Positions 50,656 to 59,022 of a stretch of DNA of 64,000 nucleotides are shown in pieces (positions within the stretch are counted from its first letter, which is position 1; each line of letters starts with the position of its first letter). Under the pieces are notes generated by a model, which was not told where the DNA came from, did not search any database, and saw nothing but the letters and a program-made list of their open reading frames with translations. The DNA is taken from positions 1,116,001-1,180,000 of the forward strand of contig NZ_AP027736.1 in the NCBI RefSeq assembly GCF_030296675.1. Reading direction: 5' to 3'. This DNA comes from Demequina sediminis (GTDB taxonomy: Bacteria > Actinomycetota > Actinomycetes > Actinomycetales > Demequinaceae). The position numbers and the translations under genes are program-made.

Positions 50656-50897
50656 GATTGCGGGGTGTGGAGGGGCCAGGCGACGCCCCGCTTCCCGCCC
50701 CCACGCCCGCACCCACGTGCACACGTCACACATCTGGAGACACGTGCGTCCAGAGACGAGCACGGATCTCGAGACACCGGCCGTCAGATGTGTGACTTAC
50801 GCACGGGCGCACGGGCGCACGGGCGCGTGGGGCGCTCCGGCGCACCTGGACACAGGCGGGCACAGCCGGGCGGGGGCAGGACCCCCAGACCCCCGAC
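50656..50897. other. Structured intergenic region between DUF2469 and tetR
   Basis: Holds a perfect 12-base inverted repeat (GTCACACATCTG at 50725-50736 with its complement at 50785-50796, spacer 48), a smaller palindrome inside (TCTGGA/TCCAGA), three tandem GCACGGGC units from about 50801, and a G/C-rich stretch next to the DUF2469 stop. No gene of its own is seen. Confidence 0.5.
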
Positions 50898-51221
50898 TCA
50901 GCGGCCGCGGAGCTGGCGGATGTCGGGGAGGTCGTCGTCGCGCGCGAGTTCCTCGATGTTCACGTCCTTGAACGTCACCACCCGCACGTTGCGCACCAGA
51001 CGCGCGCTGCGGTAGACATCCCAGACCCAGGCGTCGGCCATCGTGACCTCGAAGTAGATGTCCCCGCCCGAGGCCTTCACCTGCAGATCCACCTTGTTGC
51101 ACAGGTAGAAGCGGCGCTCGGTCTCCACGACGTACTGGAACAGGCCCACGACGTCCCTGTACTCGCGGTACAGCGCGAGTTCGGCTTCGGTCTCGTAGTT
51201 CTCAAGGTCTTCGTGGCTCAC
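50898..51221 (-). CDS. DUF2469 family protein, function unknown
   Basis: 107 residues of a protein conserved across actinobacteria and located beside rnhB. It reads SHEDLENYETEAELALYREY then VETERRFYLCNKVDLQ and EVTMADAWVWDVYRSARLV. No known catalytic motif. GTG start at 51221 gives the conserved length; there is a 74-base gap to rnhB. I cannot assign a function. Confidence 0.88.
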   Translation of the reverse strand: MSHEDLENYETEAELALYREYRDVVGLFQYVVETERRFYLCNKVDLQVKASGGDIYFEVTMADAWVWDVYRSARLVRNVRVVTFKDVNIEELARDDDLPDIRQLRGR

Positions 51222-51295
51222 CCGACCATTGTGGACGCAACGCGCCGCAGTTCGCGAACGCCATGCGCGAACACCCACGCGAAGACACGCGCGCG

Positions 51296-51943
51296 TCAAC
51301 CGGTCGGGAGCCGCCAGGACACCCGGTGGAGCGGCGAAGGCCCCAGCGCGCGCAGCGCATCGAGATGCACCGCCGCGCCGTAGCCCTTGTTGCCGTCCCA
51401 TCCGTACGCGGGATGGTCCGCGTGCGCGGCCGCCATGAGCGCGTCGCGCTCGACCTTGGCGAGCACGGAGGCCGCCGCGATCGACGCGCATGCCCTGTCC
51501 CCCTTGACCACCATCGTCACCGGCGGTGCGTCCCACGCGTCGGACTCGACAGCGAAGAGATCCGCAGGGGGCGGGGTGAGCCAGTCGTGGGTGCCGTCGA
51601 GCAGCACGGCATCCACGGCGACCGGGATCGCGTCGAGCGCGCGCCGCGCCGCGAGTCGCAGCGCGGCGATGATGCCGACCTCATCGATCTCGGCCGCCGC
51701 AGCGTGTCCCACCGCGCGTGCCACGCCAAAGGCCTGCAGCGGGGCGATGAGCGCCTCGCGCCGCGCGGCCGAGAGCAGCTTGGAGTCCGTGAGCCCGTCG
51801 GGCCAGGTCTCGCACGGCGCGACCACCGCGACGCCCACGCTCACCGGTCCGGCGAGAGCGCCGCGTCCGACCTCGTCGATCCCCGCGACGGTGCGCGCGC
51901 CGGCGTCCCACAGGGCGCGCTCGTGGACGAGCGAGACGGTCAC
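51296..51943 (-). CDS. rnhB: Ribonuclease HII
   Basis: 215 residues. Removes RNA from RNA-DNA hybrids. The active-site acids appear in [19 protein letters not shown] and [35 protein letters not shown] and [13 protein letters not shown] are conserved. GTG starts one base after the lepB stop, so the two are translationally linked. Confidence 0.95.
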   Translation of the reverse strand: MTVSLVHERALWDAGARTVAGIDEVGRGALAGPVSVGVAVVAPCETWPDGLTDSKLLSAARREALIAPLQAFGVARAVGHAAAAEIDEVGIIAALRLAARRALDAIPVAVDAVLLDGTHDWLTPPPADLFAVESDAWDAPPVTMVVKGDRACASIAAASVLAKVERDALMAAAHADHPAYGWDGNKGYGAAVHLDALRALGPSPLHRVSWRLPTG

Positions 51944-51944
51944 G

Positions 51945-52574
51945 TCAGTCGGCGGTGGACGCGGCCTCGTCGCCGAACGGGTTGCCCACGCCGGCGAAGC
52001 GATCGAGCGGCCACACGACGGCGAACGTGGTGCCCACAATGTTATCGACGGGCACCGTGCCGCCGCCGGGGTCGCCCATGTGCGCGCGCGAATCTGCGCT
52101 GTCGTCACGGTTGTCGCCCATGACCCAGATGTACCCCTCGGGCACCTCGACGCGGAACTCGACGCCGCACGGGCGCGCGCCCGGAGCGATGTAGTCCTCG
52201 GTGAGCAGCTCACCGTTGACGGCGACCTGAGCGTCCGCCGCGGTGCATTCGACCACGTCGCCCGGCAGGCCGATCACGCGCTTGACCAGGTGCTCTCCCG
52301 CGTCCTCCGGTAGCAAACCGGTCCACGTGAGCAGGTCCTTGGCGACGCGCTCGAGGCCCGTGTCATCGGCACCCGGCTCGCCCAGCCACTGCGCGGGGTC
52401 CTTGAAGACCACGACGTCGCCGCGGCGCAGCGGGAGCGGGTCGGGACGCCACTTGGTGACGAGGATCCGGTCGCCCTTGATGAGCGCGGGCTCCATCGAC
52501 GGCGACGGGATGAAGAAGGACTGGAAGAAGAAGGTCTTGATGACCAACGACAGCAGCAACGCGCTGACGACCAC
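51945..52574 (-). CDS. lepB: Signal peptidase I (start uncertain)
   Basis: Membrane protease that cleaves signal peptides. The catalytic Ser is in [12 protein letters not shown] and the Lys in [13 protein letters not shown]; the C-terminal [11 protein letters not shown] is the box E signature. From the GTG at 52574 it is 209 residues, starting with a membrane helix ([19 protein letters not shown]). Conserved-looking codons continue upstream (GRRAWGWTKEF) without a start codon, so either GTG is right or another base is missing. A hairpin lies in that region. Confidence 0.9.
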   Translation of the reverse strand: MVVSALLLSLVIKTFFFQSFFIPSPSMEPALIKGDRILVTKWRPDPLPLRRGDVVVFKDPAQWLGEPGADDTGLERVAKDLLTWTGLLPEDAGEHLVKRVIGLPGDVVECTAADAQVAVNGELLTEDYIAPGARPCGVEFRVEVPEGYIWVMGDNRDDSADSRAHMGDPGGGTVPVDNIVGTTFAVVWPLDRFAGVGNPFGDEAASTAD

Positions 52575-52610
52575 GAGGACGAATTCCTTCGTCCATCCCC
52601 AGGCGCGACG

Positions 52611-52638
52611 GCCGGCAGACGGCTTCCCGTCTGCCGGC
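52611..52638 (-). terminator. Hairpin between rplS and lepB
   Basis: Perfect 12-base stem GCCGGCAGACGG with its complement and a 4-base loop, about 22 bases past the rplS stop. It may terminate or slow transcription, with read-through needed for lepB. Confidence 0.6.
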
Positions 52639-52660
52639 GCGTCGCTGCTGGTCGCGATGG

Positions 52661-53008
52661 CTAGTTCTCGCGCTTCTCGCGGATGCGAGCGGCCTTGCCG
52701 CGCAGTCCGCGCAGGTAGTACAGCTTCGCGCGGCGGACATCGCCGCGACGCTCAAGCTCGATCTTCTCGATCGTGGGGGCGTGCACCGGGAACAGACGCT
52801 CCACTCCCACGCCGAACGAGATCTTGCGGACCGTGAAGGTCTCGCCGATTCCCTGACCCTGACGGGCGATCACGATGCCCTGGAACACCTGGACACGCGA
52901 GCGGTTGCCCTCGATGACCTTGACGTGGACCTTGACGGTGTCACCGGCACGGAAGGCCGGGATGTCGTCGCGGAGCTGGCCCGCGACAACGTGGTCGAGC
53001 TTCTGCAT
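52661..53008 (-). CDS. rplS: 50S ribosomal protein L19
   Basis: 115 residues: [59 protein letters not shown] and [17 protein letters not shown]19 sits at the 30S-50S interface. The ATG at 53008 is the usual start. A 182-base gap upstream, with one dispersed motif copy and a possible GAATAGT -10 region, should hold its promoter. Confidence 0.97.
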   Translation of the reverse strand: MQKLDHVVAGQLRDDIPAFRAGDTVKVHVKVIEGNRSRVQVFQGIVIARQGQGIGETFTVRKISFGVGVERLFPVHAPTIEKIELERRGDVRRAKLYYLRGLRGKAARIREKREN

Positions 53009-53158
53009 GACTGTCTCTCCTCGCACATGCCACAGGCCACGCACGGTATCCGCCTGACGGCGATCGATGGTGACGGCGTGTCACGGAAAGCGCCGAGACC
53101 CCCTGTGGCAGGTCGCGGCACCGTACGCACCGAGGGACTATTCTGCCACACCGTGTCC

Positions 53159-53167
53159 GGACGATGC
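53159..53167 (+). repeat. Copy of dispersed GGACGATGC motif
   Basis: Exact copy in the rplS-trmD gap, followed by GCGGG. Confidence 0.6.
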
Positions 53168-53190
53168 GCGGGCTGGCGGAGAGCTCCGCG

Positions 53191-53919
53191 TCAGTCCGCG
53201 ACGGTCGCGTCGGGAGGAAGCAGGTCGGGACGTCGCTCGCGGGTCCGTTCGAGCTGCTGATCGCGCCGCCACTGTGCGATGCGCGCGTGGTGACCGCTCA
53301 GCAGCACGTCGGGCACCTCAAGCCCTCGCCACTGCGCGGGACGCGTGTACGACGGGTACTCGAGCAACCCGTCGGAGTGCGACTCTTCGACGATCGACTG
53401 CGCGTTGCCCATGAAGCCGGGAATGAGCCGCGTGATCGCCTCGATCATGGCGAAGGCGGCCACCTCTCCTCCATTGAGCACGTAGTCGCCCAGGCTTGCC
53501 TCGATGACGCGGTAGCCCGCGTCCGCGTAGTGCTGGGCCACGCGTGCGTCGATTCCCTCGTAGCGACCGCACGCGAACACGAGCTGCGACGCCTCGGCGA
53601 GGTCTGCCGCGAGCGCCTGCGTGAAGGGCACCCCGGCCGGGCTGGGGATGACGAGCACTCCGGAAGGTCGCAGGACGTCGTCGATGGCCTTTCCCCAGAC
53701 ATCGGCCTTCATGACCATCCCCGCGCCGCCGCCGAACGGGGCGTCGTCGACCGTGCGGTGCACGTCCGGGCTGCCATCGGCCTTGAAGGCCGCGTAGTCG
53801 CGAAGGTCGTGCACGTGGGTCTCGACCAGGGCGGCCTCGCGCGCCTTGCCCAGCAGGGACACGTCGAGCACGCCGAAGAACTCGGGGAAGATCGTGACGA
53901 CGTCGATGCGCATCTTCAC
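53191..53919 (-). CDS. trmD: tRNA (guanine37-N1)-methyltransferase
   Basis: 242 residues. The knotted SPOUT fold is shown by [54 protein letters not shown] and [20 protein letters not shown]. It methylates G37 to keep reading frame. The GTG at 53919 overlaps the rimM stop (GTGA); an ATG two codons in is possible. Confidence 0.96.
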   Translation of the reverse strand: MKMRIDVVTIFPEFFGVLDVSLLGKAREAALVETHVHDLRDYAAFKADGSPDVHRTVDDAPFGGGAGMVMKADVWGKAIDDVLRPSGVLVIPSPAGVPFTQALAADLAEASQLVFACGRYEGIDARVAQHYADAGYRVIEASLGDYVLNGGEVAAFAMIEAITRLIPGFMGNAQSIVEESHSDGLLEYPSYTRPAQWRGLEVPDVLLSGHHARIAQWRRDQQLERTRERRPDLLPPDATVAD

Positions 53920-54448
53920 GCGGACGTCTCCCCGGTCGACTCGGGCTCCTCGCCCGCGAGCAGGCCATAGGGCGGGGTCACGACCACGCGACCCGCCTCG
54001 ACGTCGACCTCGGGCACGAAGTCCTCGACGAACGGAATCATCGCGCGGTGCCCACCCGGCTGGCGGACCACCAAGAGGTCGTGCGCGGGCATCGTCATGA
54101 GGTCGACCACCTCGCCCACCTCCTCCCCGTCGGGCCGCACCACGGCCAACCCCACGAGCTGGTGGACGTACCACGCGTCGTCCTCGTCCGACTCTGCGCC
54201 GTCGATCGTGAGCTCGACCCCGCGAGCCGCATCCGCCTCCTCGCGCGAGCGGATCTCCGCGAAGTGGACGTACCAGCGCCCGGCCTGCACGCGAACCTTG
54301 TCGACCGTCAGCGGCCCTGCGGACGCCGGCTCGGTGTCGAACACCTCGCCCGGAACGAGGCGGTCGGCAGGGATGTCGGTGCGAAGTTCAACCGACACCT
54401 CCCCTTGAGCCCATGGGCGCGGCCGATGCGTGCGACGGTCAATCTCAT
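53916..54448 (-). CDS. rimM: Ribosome maturation factor RimM (one frame break at 54401-54404)
   Basis: 177 residues after one base is restored in the C-run at 54401-54404. The corrected start reads [20 protein letters not shown], exactly the RimM N-terminus; the rest includes [19 protein letters not shown] and the PRC-barrel part [18 protein letters not shown]. It helps assemble the head of the 30S subunit. Located between rpsP-khpA and trmD, but here two small membrane genes come between. Confidence 0.92.
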
Positions 54449-54525
54449 GACACCAGGGTACGGTCACCGCGCCGCCTTCCCTCGCGCGCGATAGCGTGGA
54501 GTCACCGTCTACCTGGGGAGAGGAC

Positions 54526-54933
54526 ATGGCCGACACGACCACCCGCCCGCCAGGCGTGACCTTCGCGGTGATCCTCACGTGGGTCGCGGCCGCGGTCGAC
54601 CTCATCGGTGGCGGAGCGCTCCTGTGGCTCAGCCTCAATCTCGCAGGGACCGACCTCGGTGTCGAGGAATCCTCGCTGCGTGGCTACGGCATCGCTCTCG
54701 CAGCGATCGGGCTGCTGACCGCGGCCTTCGCGCTCGGTCTCGCCGCGGGGTCCCAGCTCTCGCGCGTCCTCATCATGGTGCTCATGGCCGCGCGGATCGG
54801 CGGTGCGGTCTATGCGCACGAGGCCATCGGCGAGATTGTCCGATGGCAGGCGATCGGCCAGGGCATCGGCGCCCTGCTGATCATCCTCATGCTCGCGACA
54901 CCGCGGGCGTTCACGTACTTCCGCTCGACCTGA
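54526..54933 (+). CDS. Small four-helix membrane protein, paralogue 1, function unknown
   Basis: 135 residues, opposite in direction to its neighbours. It has four hydrophobic segments (VTFAVILTWVAAAVDLIGGG, IALAAIGLLTAAFALGLAAG, VLIMVLMAARIGGAVYA, GIGALLIILMLATP). It is similar along its length to the next gene, including VTxxxxLTWxAAxxDLIxG, LWLS(L/F)NL and AxGSQxxRVL. GGGGAGAGG precedes the ATG. Family not recognised; it resembles the many small DUF membrane proteins of actinobacteria. Confidence 0.8.
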   Translation: MADTTTRPPGVTFAVILTWVAAAVDLIGGGALLWLSLNLAGTDLGVEESSLRGYGIALAAIGLLTAAFALGLAAGSQLSRVLIMVLMAARIGGAVYAHEAIGEIVRWQAIGQGIGALLIILMLATPRAFTYFRST

Positions 54934-54965
54934 CCGCGGCCGTCGCCGCGCGTGGGGAGGCCCTC

Positions 54966-55382
54966 ATGTCCACCACATCCTCCGATCGTCCAGGCTCCGT
55001 CACGCTCGTCGCCGCGCTGACGTGGATCGCCGCGATCCTCGACCTCATCGCAGGGGCCGCACTCGTGTGGCTGTCGTTCAACCTCGACACGATCGATTCG
55101 ACCCTGAGCGAGGCTGACGTCCGCTGGTATGGCGTGGGCACGCTCGTCATCGGGGTGCTCACGGCTGCGGTCGCCGCCGGCCTCGCGATGGGATCTCAGG
55201 GCGCACGCGTGCTCGTGATCCTCGCGATGGTCGTCCGCCTCGCGGCCGCCGCGTACGCGCTGCTCGCCCTCGGCGGCGTGATCTCGTGGCACGGCATCGT
55301 CGGAGTGCTCATCTCCCTCACCGTCATCGCTCTGCTCTCGACGAGGCGGGGGTCGGACTTCTTCCGCGGCTATCGCGGATAG
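54966..55382 (+). CDS. Small four-helix membrane protein, paralogue 2, function unknown
   Basis: 138 residues with the same four-helix layout as the gene 32 bases upstream (VTLVAALTWIAAILDLIAG, VIGVLTAAVAAGLAMGSQ, VLVILAMVVRLAAAAYAL, VGVLISLTVIALLSTRR). A tandem duplication is the simplest origin; divergence is large enough that both are probably functional. GGGGAGG lies six bases before the ATG. A strong two-way terminator follows. Confidence 0.8.
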   Translation: MSTTSSDRPGSVTLVAALTWIAAILDLIAGAALVWLSFNLDTIDSTLSEADVRWYGVGTLVIGVLTAAVAAGLAMGSQGARVLVILAMVVRLAAAAYALLALGGVISWHGIVGVLISLTVIALLSTRRGSDFFRGYRG

Positions 55383-55444
55383 GGCGGTCCCACGGGGACC
55401 CGCCAACGCAACGAGGCCCACCCCGTCAGGGATGGGCCTCGTTG
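55383..55444. terminator. Bidirectional terminator with two hairpins
   Basis: A perfect 12-base inverted repeat (CAACGAGGCCCA at 55409-55420, complement at 55433-55444) preceded by a second imperfect hairpin (55383-55404). It sits between convergent genes and ends with GTTG on both sides. Confidence 0.85.
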
Positions 55445-55462
55445 ACGAGGGTCGTCCTCGCC

Positions 55463-55693
55463 CTACGCGACATCCACGATGTTGACGCGGACGTCCTCGC
55501 GCGAGATGGCCTCGACCACGGTGCGGATCGCGGTCGCGGTGCGGCCGCGACGGCCGATCACCCGCGGCAGGTCGTCGGGGTGCACCACCACGTTGATGGT
55601 GGTGCCACGACGCCCGGAGCGCTCGGTCACGCGAACGTCGTCCGGGTTGCGGACGATGCTGCGCACCAGGAACTCGAGAGCGTCGAGGACCAT
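55463..55693 (-). CDS. khpA: KH-domain RNA-binding protein KhpA
   Basis: 76 residues: a single KH fold with the GxxG loop in RVIGRRGRTATAIRTVVEA, starting MVLDALEFLVRSIVRNP. KhpA binds RNA with KhpB in Gram-positives. Follows rpsP by 2 bases. Confidence 0.94.
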   Translation of the reverse strand: MVLDALEFLVRSIVRNPDDVRVTERSGRRGTTINVVVHPDDLPRVIGRRGRTATAIRTVVEAISREDVRVNIVDVA

Positions 55694-55695
55694 CG

Positions 55696-56208
55696 TTACT
55701 TCTCCTCCGCGGCGGGGGCCTCGGCGTCATCGGCAGCGCCCTCGGCGGGAGCCTCGTCGGCGGCCTCAGCCTCGGCGGCGGCAGCAGCGTCAGCCTCCTC
55801 CTTGGCCTTTGCGGCGTCGGCCTCGGCCTTGGCGGCCTCCTTCTTCGCGGCGGCGTCAGCCTTGGCCTTCTCGGCGGCGTCCGCGAGGGCCTTGACGGCG
55901 GCCTCGGGGTCCTCCTTGCCGGCGGCGAACTTGACGGTGCTCACGCCCTTCTCACCCTTGAAGGTGGCCCAGTCGCCGGTGAGCTTGAGGAGAGCGGTGA
56001 CCTGCTCGGTGGGCTGCGCGCCCACGGAGAGCCAGTACTGCGCGCGGTCCGAGTTGATCTCGATGACCGAGGGCTCCTCGGTGGGGTGGTACTTGCCGAT
56101 CTCCTCGATCGCACGGCCGTCGCGCTTGGTGCGCGAGTCCATGACGACAACGCGGTAGAACGGGGCGCGCTTCTTGCCGAAGCGCTTGAGGCGAATCTTC
56201 ACAGCCAT
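55696..56208 (-). CDS. rpsP: 30S ribosomal protein S16 with long charged tail
   Basis: 170 residues, about twice the E. coli length. The S16 core is [39 protein letters not shown] and [11 protein letters not shown]. After about residue 100 comes an Ala/Lys/Glu-rich helix-forming tail ([20 protein letters not shown]...) ending in an acidic stretch. Start ATG 56208; the upstream extension is not conserved. Confidence 0.96.
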   Translation of the reverse strand: MAVKIRLKRFGKKRAPFYRVVVMDSRTKRDGRAIEEIGKYHPTEEPSVIEINSDRAQYWLSVGAQPTEQVTALLKLTGDWATFKGEKGVSTVKFAAGKEDPEAAVKALADAAEKAKADAAAKKEAAKAEADAAKAKEEADAAAAAEAEAADEAPAEGAADDAEAPAAEEK

Positions 56209-56343
56209 GGCTGTCTCCTTGTATTCGGTGTGAGCCGGCGCGCGGTCGCCCGGGAGTGGGCGTCGCTCGCTGACAAGACGAATTGGCGTGCGCACACGGC
56301 GCGGCGCCAGCGACCCATTGTGCCAGACGCGCGAGGATGCCGC
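56209..56343. other. Gap between rpsP and the ApbE gene
   Basis: 135 bases with no gene. It should hold the rpsP promoter and the end of the electron-transfer operon. No strong terminator or dispersed motif copy is seen. Confidence 0.4.
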
Positions 56344-57123
56344 CTACCGCACGCTGGGCCATCCGGGGGACGACTGCGCATCGAAGGTGCCGTCGTGGCG
56401 CTCCCCCGTGACCACCATCACCTCGAGACCGCGCTCAAGGGCGCGACCCACGACGGCGGGTCCGCCGCCCGCGATCGCCGTGGCCCACGCGTCGGCATCG
56501 GCCAGATCCGTCCCCGCGACTGACACCTGCAGGTAGTGACGGGCGACCTCGCCCGTGACGGGGTCCCAGATGTGGTCGACCACCTGCGCGCCTCCCGACG
56601 TGGCGACCGCCGTGAACGCGCCGCCGAGCTCGATGACGTCGATCACGGCCGTCCCCGTGGGATCGCCCGACACCCTGGGGTTTGCGATGCCGATCCGCCG
56701 GGTGCGCCCGCCCGCGACGAGCACGTCACCCGAGGCGCCCACCATCCAGTCCCGCGCGCGGGCCGCGCGCAGGTGCCGGGACGCGCGCGCGACGGCCCAG
56801 CCCTTGACCAGTCCGGTCGGGTCGATCACCCCGTCCTTGCGGCGCGCATCGAAGCCGCCACCGGTGGCCTCGCGGTACCACTCGCAGGCCTCGAGCACCT
56901 CGCGCAGTTCGGCCGGCGCCTCGTCGAGCGTGAGCTCGCCCCTGAGGTGGTGACTCAGGTACGAGTCGTCCTTCCACAGCGAGAACAGTTCGTCCGCCCA
57001 CACGAGCGCCGCGTGGAAGGCCGCGATCGCCGGCTCCGCCTCGGCGGGGTCCGCGCCCTCGAGCTCGATCACGAACGGCATCGCCATCGCGTGCACCGTA
57101 GTGCGCAGCGGGGCCTGGGTCAC
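56344..57123 (-). CDS. apbE: FAD:protein FMN transferase (ApbE family), short form without visible signal peptide
   Basis: 259 residues. Family features: ELFSLWKDDSYLSHHLRGEL, GGGFDARRKDGVIDPTGLVK (the DPTGxVKGWA motif), WMVGASGDVLVAGG and ATSGGAQVVDHIWDPVTG, then DADAWATAI, all expected of enzymes that attach FMN covalently to Ser/Thr in flavoproteins. The normal ApbE is exported, but here no signal peptide or lipobox is seen before MPFVIELEG. It is the last gene of the cluster, its GTG overlapping the FMN-binding gene's stop; the two FMN-binding proteins are its obvious substrates. Confidence 0.85.
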   Translation of the reverse strand: MTQAPLRTTVHAMAMPFVIELEGADPAEAEPAIAAFHAALVWADELFSLWKDDSYLSHHLRGELTLDEAPAELREVLEACEWYREATGGGFDARRKDGVIDPTGLVKGWAVARASRHLRAARARDWMVGASGDVLVAGGRTRRIGIANPRVSGDPTGTAVIDVIELGGAFTAVATSGGAQVVDHIWDPVTGEVARHYLQVSVAGTDLADADAWATAIAGGGPAVVGRALERGLEVMVVTGERHDGTFDAQSSPGWPSVR

Positions 57124-57563
57124 AGCCCGGCCTCCGCGAACGCCGCCTCGAGCGACTCGATGAACGCGGGCGATGTGAAGGAGGCACCGCTGACCGCCTC
57201 GACGTCCCAGGTCTGCGCCTCAAGCACGCGCGTGCGCAGTTCGGGGATGGCGGTGGCGTTGATCGCGACGGACTCCGCGGCGCTCGTGCCTGCCACGACG
57301 GCCTGCACGTCGGTGACCACCCCATCGACCACCGTGATGCGGGCCTGGTAGGCGCCGCGGGCGTTGGTGATGGCCGGGCCGCCAAACGTCTGGCTCGCGG
57401 GAGACGATGCTTCCGGCGAGGACGACTCGCCGGCGTCCGGCGTCGCGCTTGGGGTGGGTTCGGCAAGGTCGAGCGCGGGCAACTCGTCGGGAGCCGCCAC
57501 CCATCCTGCTCCCAGAATGCTCGCGCACCCACCCGCCACGATCACCGCGCGTGACCCTCGCAT
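57120..57563 (-). CDS. FMN-binding domain protein 2, membrane- or lipid-anchored
   Basis: 147 residues. The N-terminus MRGSRAVIVAGGCASILGAG is a signal or anchor with a possible weak lipobox at Cys13; then a Ser/Pro/Ala-rich linker to about residue 58 and an FMN-binding domain (ARGAYQARITVVDGVVTDVQ). The flavin-attachment-type motif is D120 and SGAS at 125-128 (consensus DxxxxSGA(S/T)), with Ser128 the likely FMN site. Two possible starts (57563, 57569). ApbE follows directly. Confidence 0.82.
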   Translation of the reverse strand: MRGSRAVIVAGGCASILGAGWVAAPDELPALDLAEPTPSATPDAGESSSPEASSPASQTFGGPAITNARGAYQARITVVDGVVTDVQAVVAGTSAAESVAINATAIPELRTRVLEAQTWDVEAVSGASFTSPAFIESLEAAFAEAGL

Positions 57564-57597
57564 CGTCACTTCCCGCCCTTCGTCGTCATGGCGCGCC

Positions 57598-58940
57598 TCA
57601 CCAGGCAAACCTCTCGCGATGAATCGCGTCGTCGGGGACGCCCGCCGCGCGCGCGTCCGCCACCACCGCGTCCGCCCAGTCCACCGGTCCACACACGTAC
57701 ACGTCGTGGCCCGCGACGTCGGGAACCAGTCCCGCGAGGCTCTCCCCAGCCGCCGTTCCCCACCCGGTGCCGCGGGCACCTTCGAGGAGGATCAGCCCGG
57801 CGCCCCGGCGCTCCGCGAGCTCCTCGACCTCCGCCACCAGGGGCGCCTCGGCGCGCGAGCGCACGCGCCAGATGAGGGCGCACGGCCCCTCAGCGGTATC
57901 GAGCATCGCGCGCAGCGGCGTGATCCCGATTCCCGCGGCGACGAAGACCGCGCCGGGCGCGGTGCGCGTGACGTCGGAGAACACACCCAGCGGGCCCTCG
58001 GCGATGACGCGCGTGCCGACCGCCACCCGCGCGAGCGCCGCGGAGCCGTCGCCGGACGGCTTGACCGTGATCCGCAACGAGTCGGGTTCGGGCGCCCGCG
58101 AGAGCGAGAAGGGGTGCGCCTCGCGCCACCGCTGCGCGTCGAGGAATCGCCACAACAGGAACTGACCCGGCCGCGCGCCCAGGCGGTCAAGGTCGCGCCC
58201 CGTCATGACGATGCTCGTCGAGCCGTCGTCGTGAGGCGTGACCTGCGCGACGCGCAGGCCGTGGCGGCGCGACAGCACGAGCGGCCGCACCACGCGGAAC
58301 ACGACGAACGACCCGACCGCGAGCGCGTAAAGCACGGCCCAGAACCACCACGCGGCGCCGCCGTCGCGGAAGGTCGAGCCCTCGAGGAACTGATGCGGCA
58401 CCACCGCAAGGATCGCGAGGTAGACCATCAGGTGGACCGCGTGCCAGCGCTCGTACCGCCACCGCGACCTCACCGCGACCAGCGACGTCACCACGACGAT
58501 CGAGAAGAGCGCGAAGCCCGACTGGGCCGCGACCATGAACCAACCCAGGTCCCAGAAGGCGGCAGTCTGGGCGAAGATCGAGCGGCCGTCGTAACGCGCG
58601 CTCGCGATCATCATGATCGCGACGTGGATCACCATCAGGATGAACGCCACCTTGCCCAGGCGTGTGTGGGTGGCGGCCGCGCTATCGTGACCGAGCACAC
58701 GCTCCACGACGGGCGCGCGCGAGATCAGGGTGATCTGTGCCAAGACCAGCACCGCCGCGACGATTCCCGCGACGCGGCCCACGCCGTAGAAGGCATCCAG
58801 CGGTTGGGCGACCAGCAGGCCCCCGAGGCGATGAAGAGCGCGACGCCCACGGCGGACACGAGGTAGACGGAGGCCTCGAGGCCGTCCCTCCACCACGACC
58901 GCCGCACGGCCGCGCGGGCATAGGCATCGACGGTGCTCAC
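57598..58940 (-). CDS. Ferric reductase-like membrane flavocytochrome 1 (one frame break at 58820-58824)
   Basis: 447 residues after one base is restored at 58820-58824. The first six helices carry paired heme-type histidines (LGHDSAAATHTRLGKVAFIL, VIHVA, WHAVHLMVYLAILAVVPHQF); the cytosolic part has an FAD site (HPFSLSRAPEPD) and an NAD(P)H site (AAGIGITPLR, CGPVDW). It should move electrons from NAD(P)H across the membrane. GTG start with GGAGG just upstream. Close relative of the next upstream gene. Confidence 0.88.
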
Positions 58941-59022
58941 GTGACCTCCGGGGGATCGGTGCTGCTGAGCCAACGCTCGCGGGGTCATCTCGTGTTCCCC
59001 GTTCGCGTTCGCATCGTACGCG

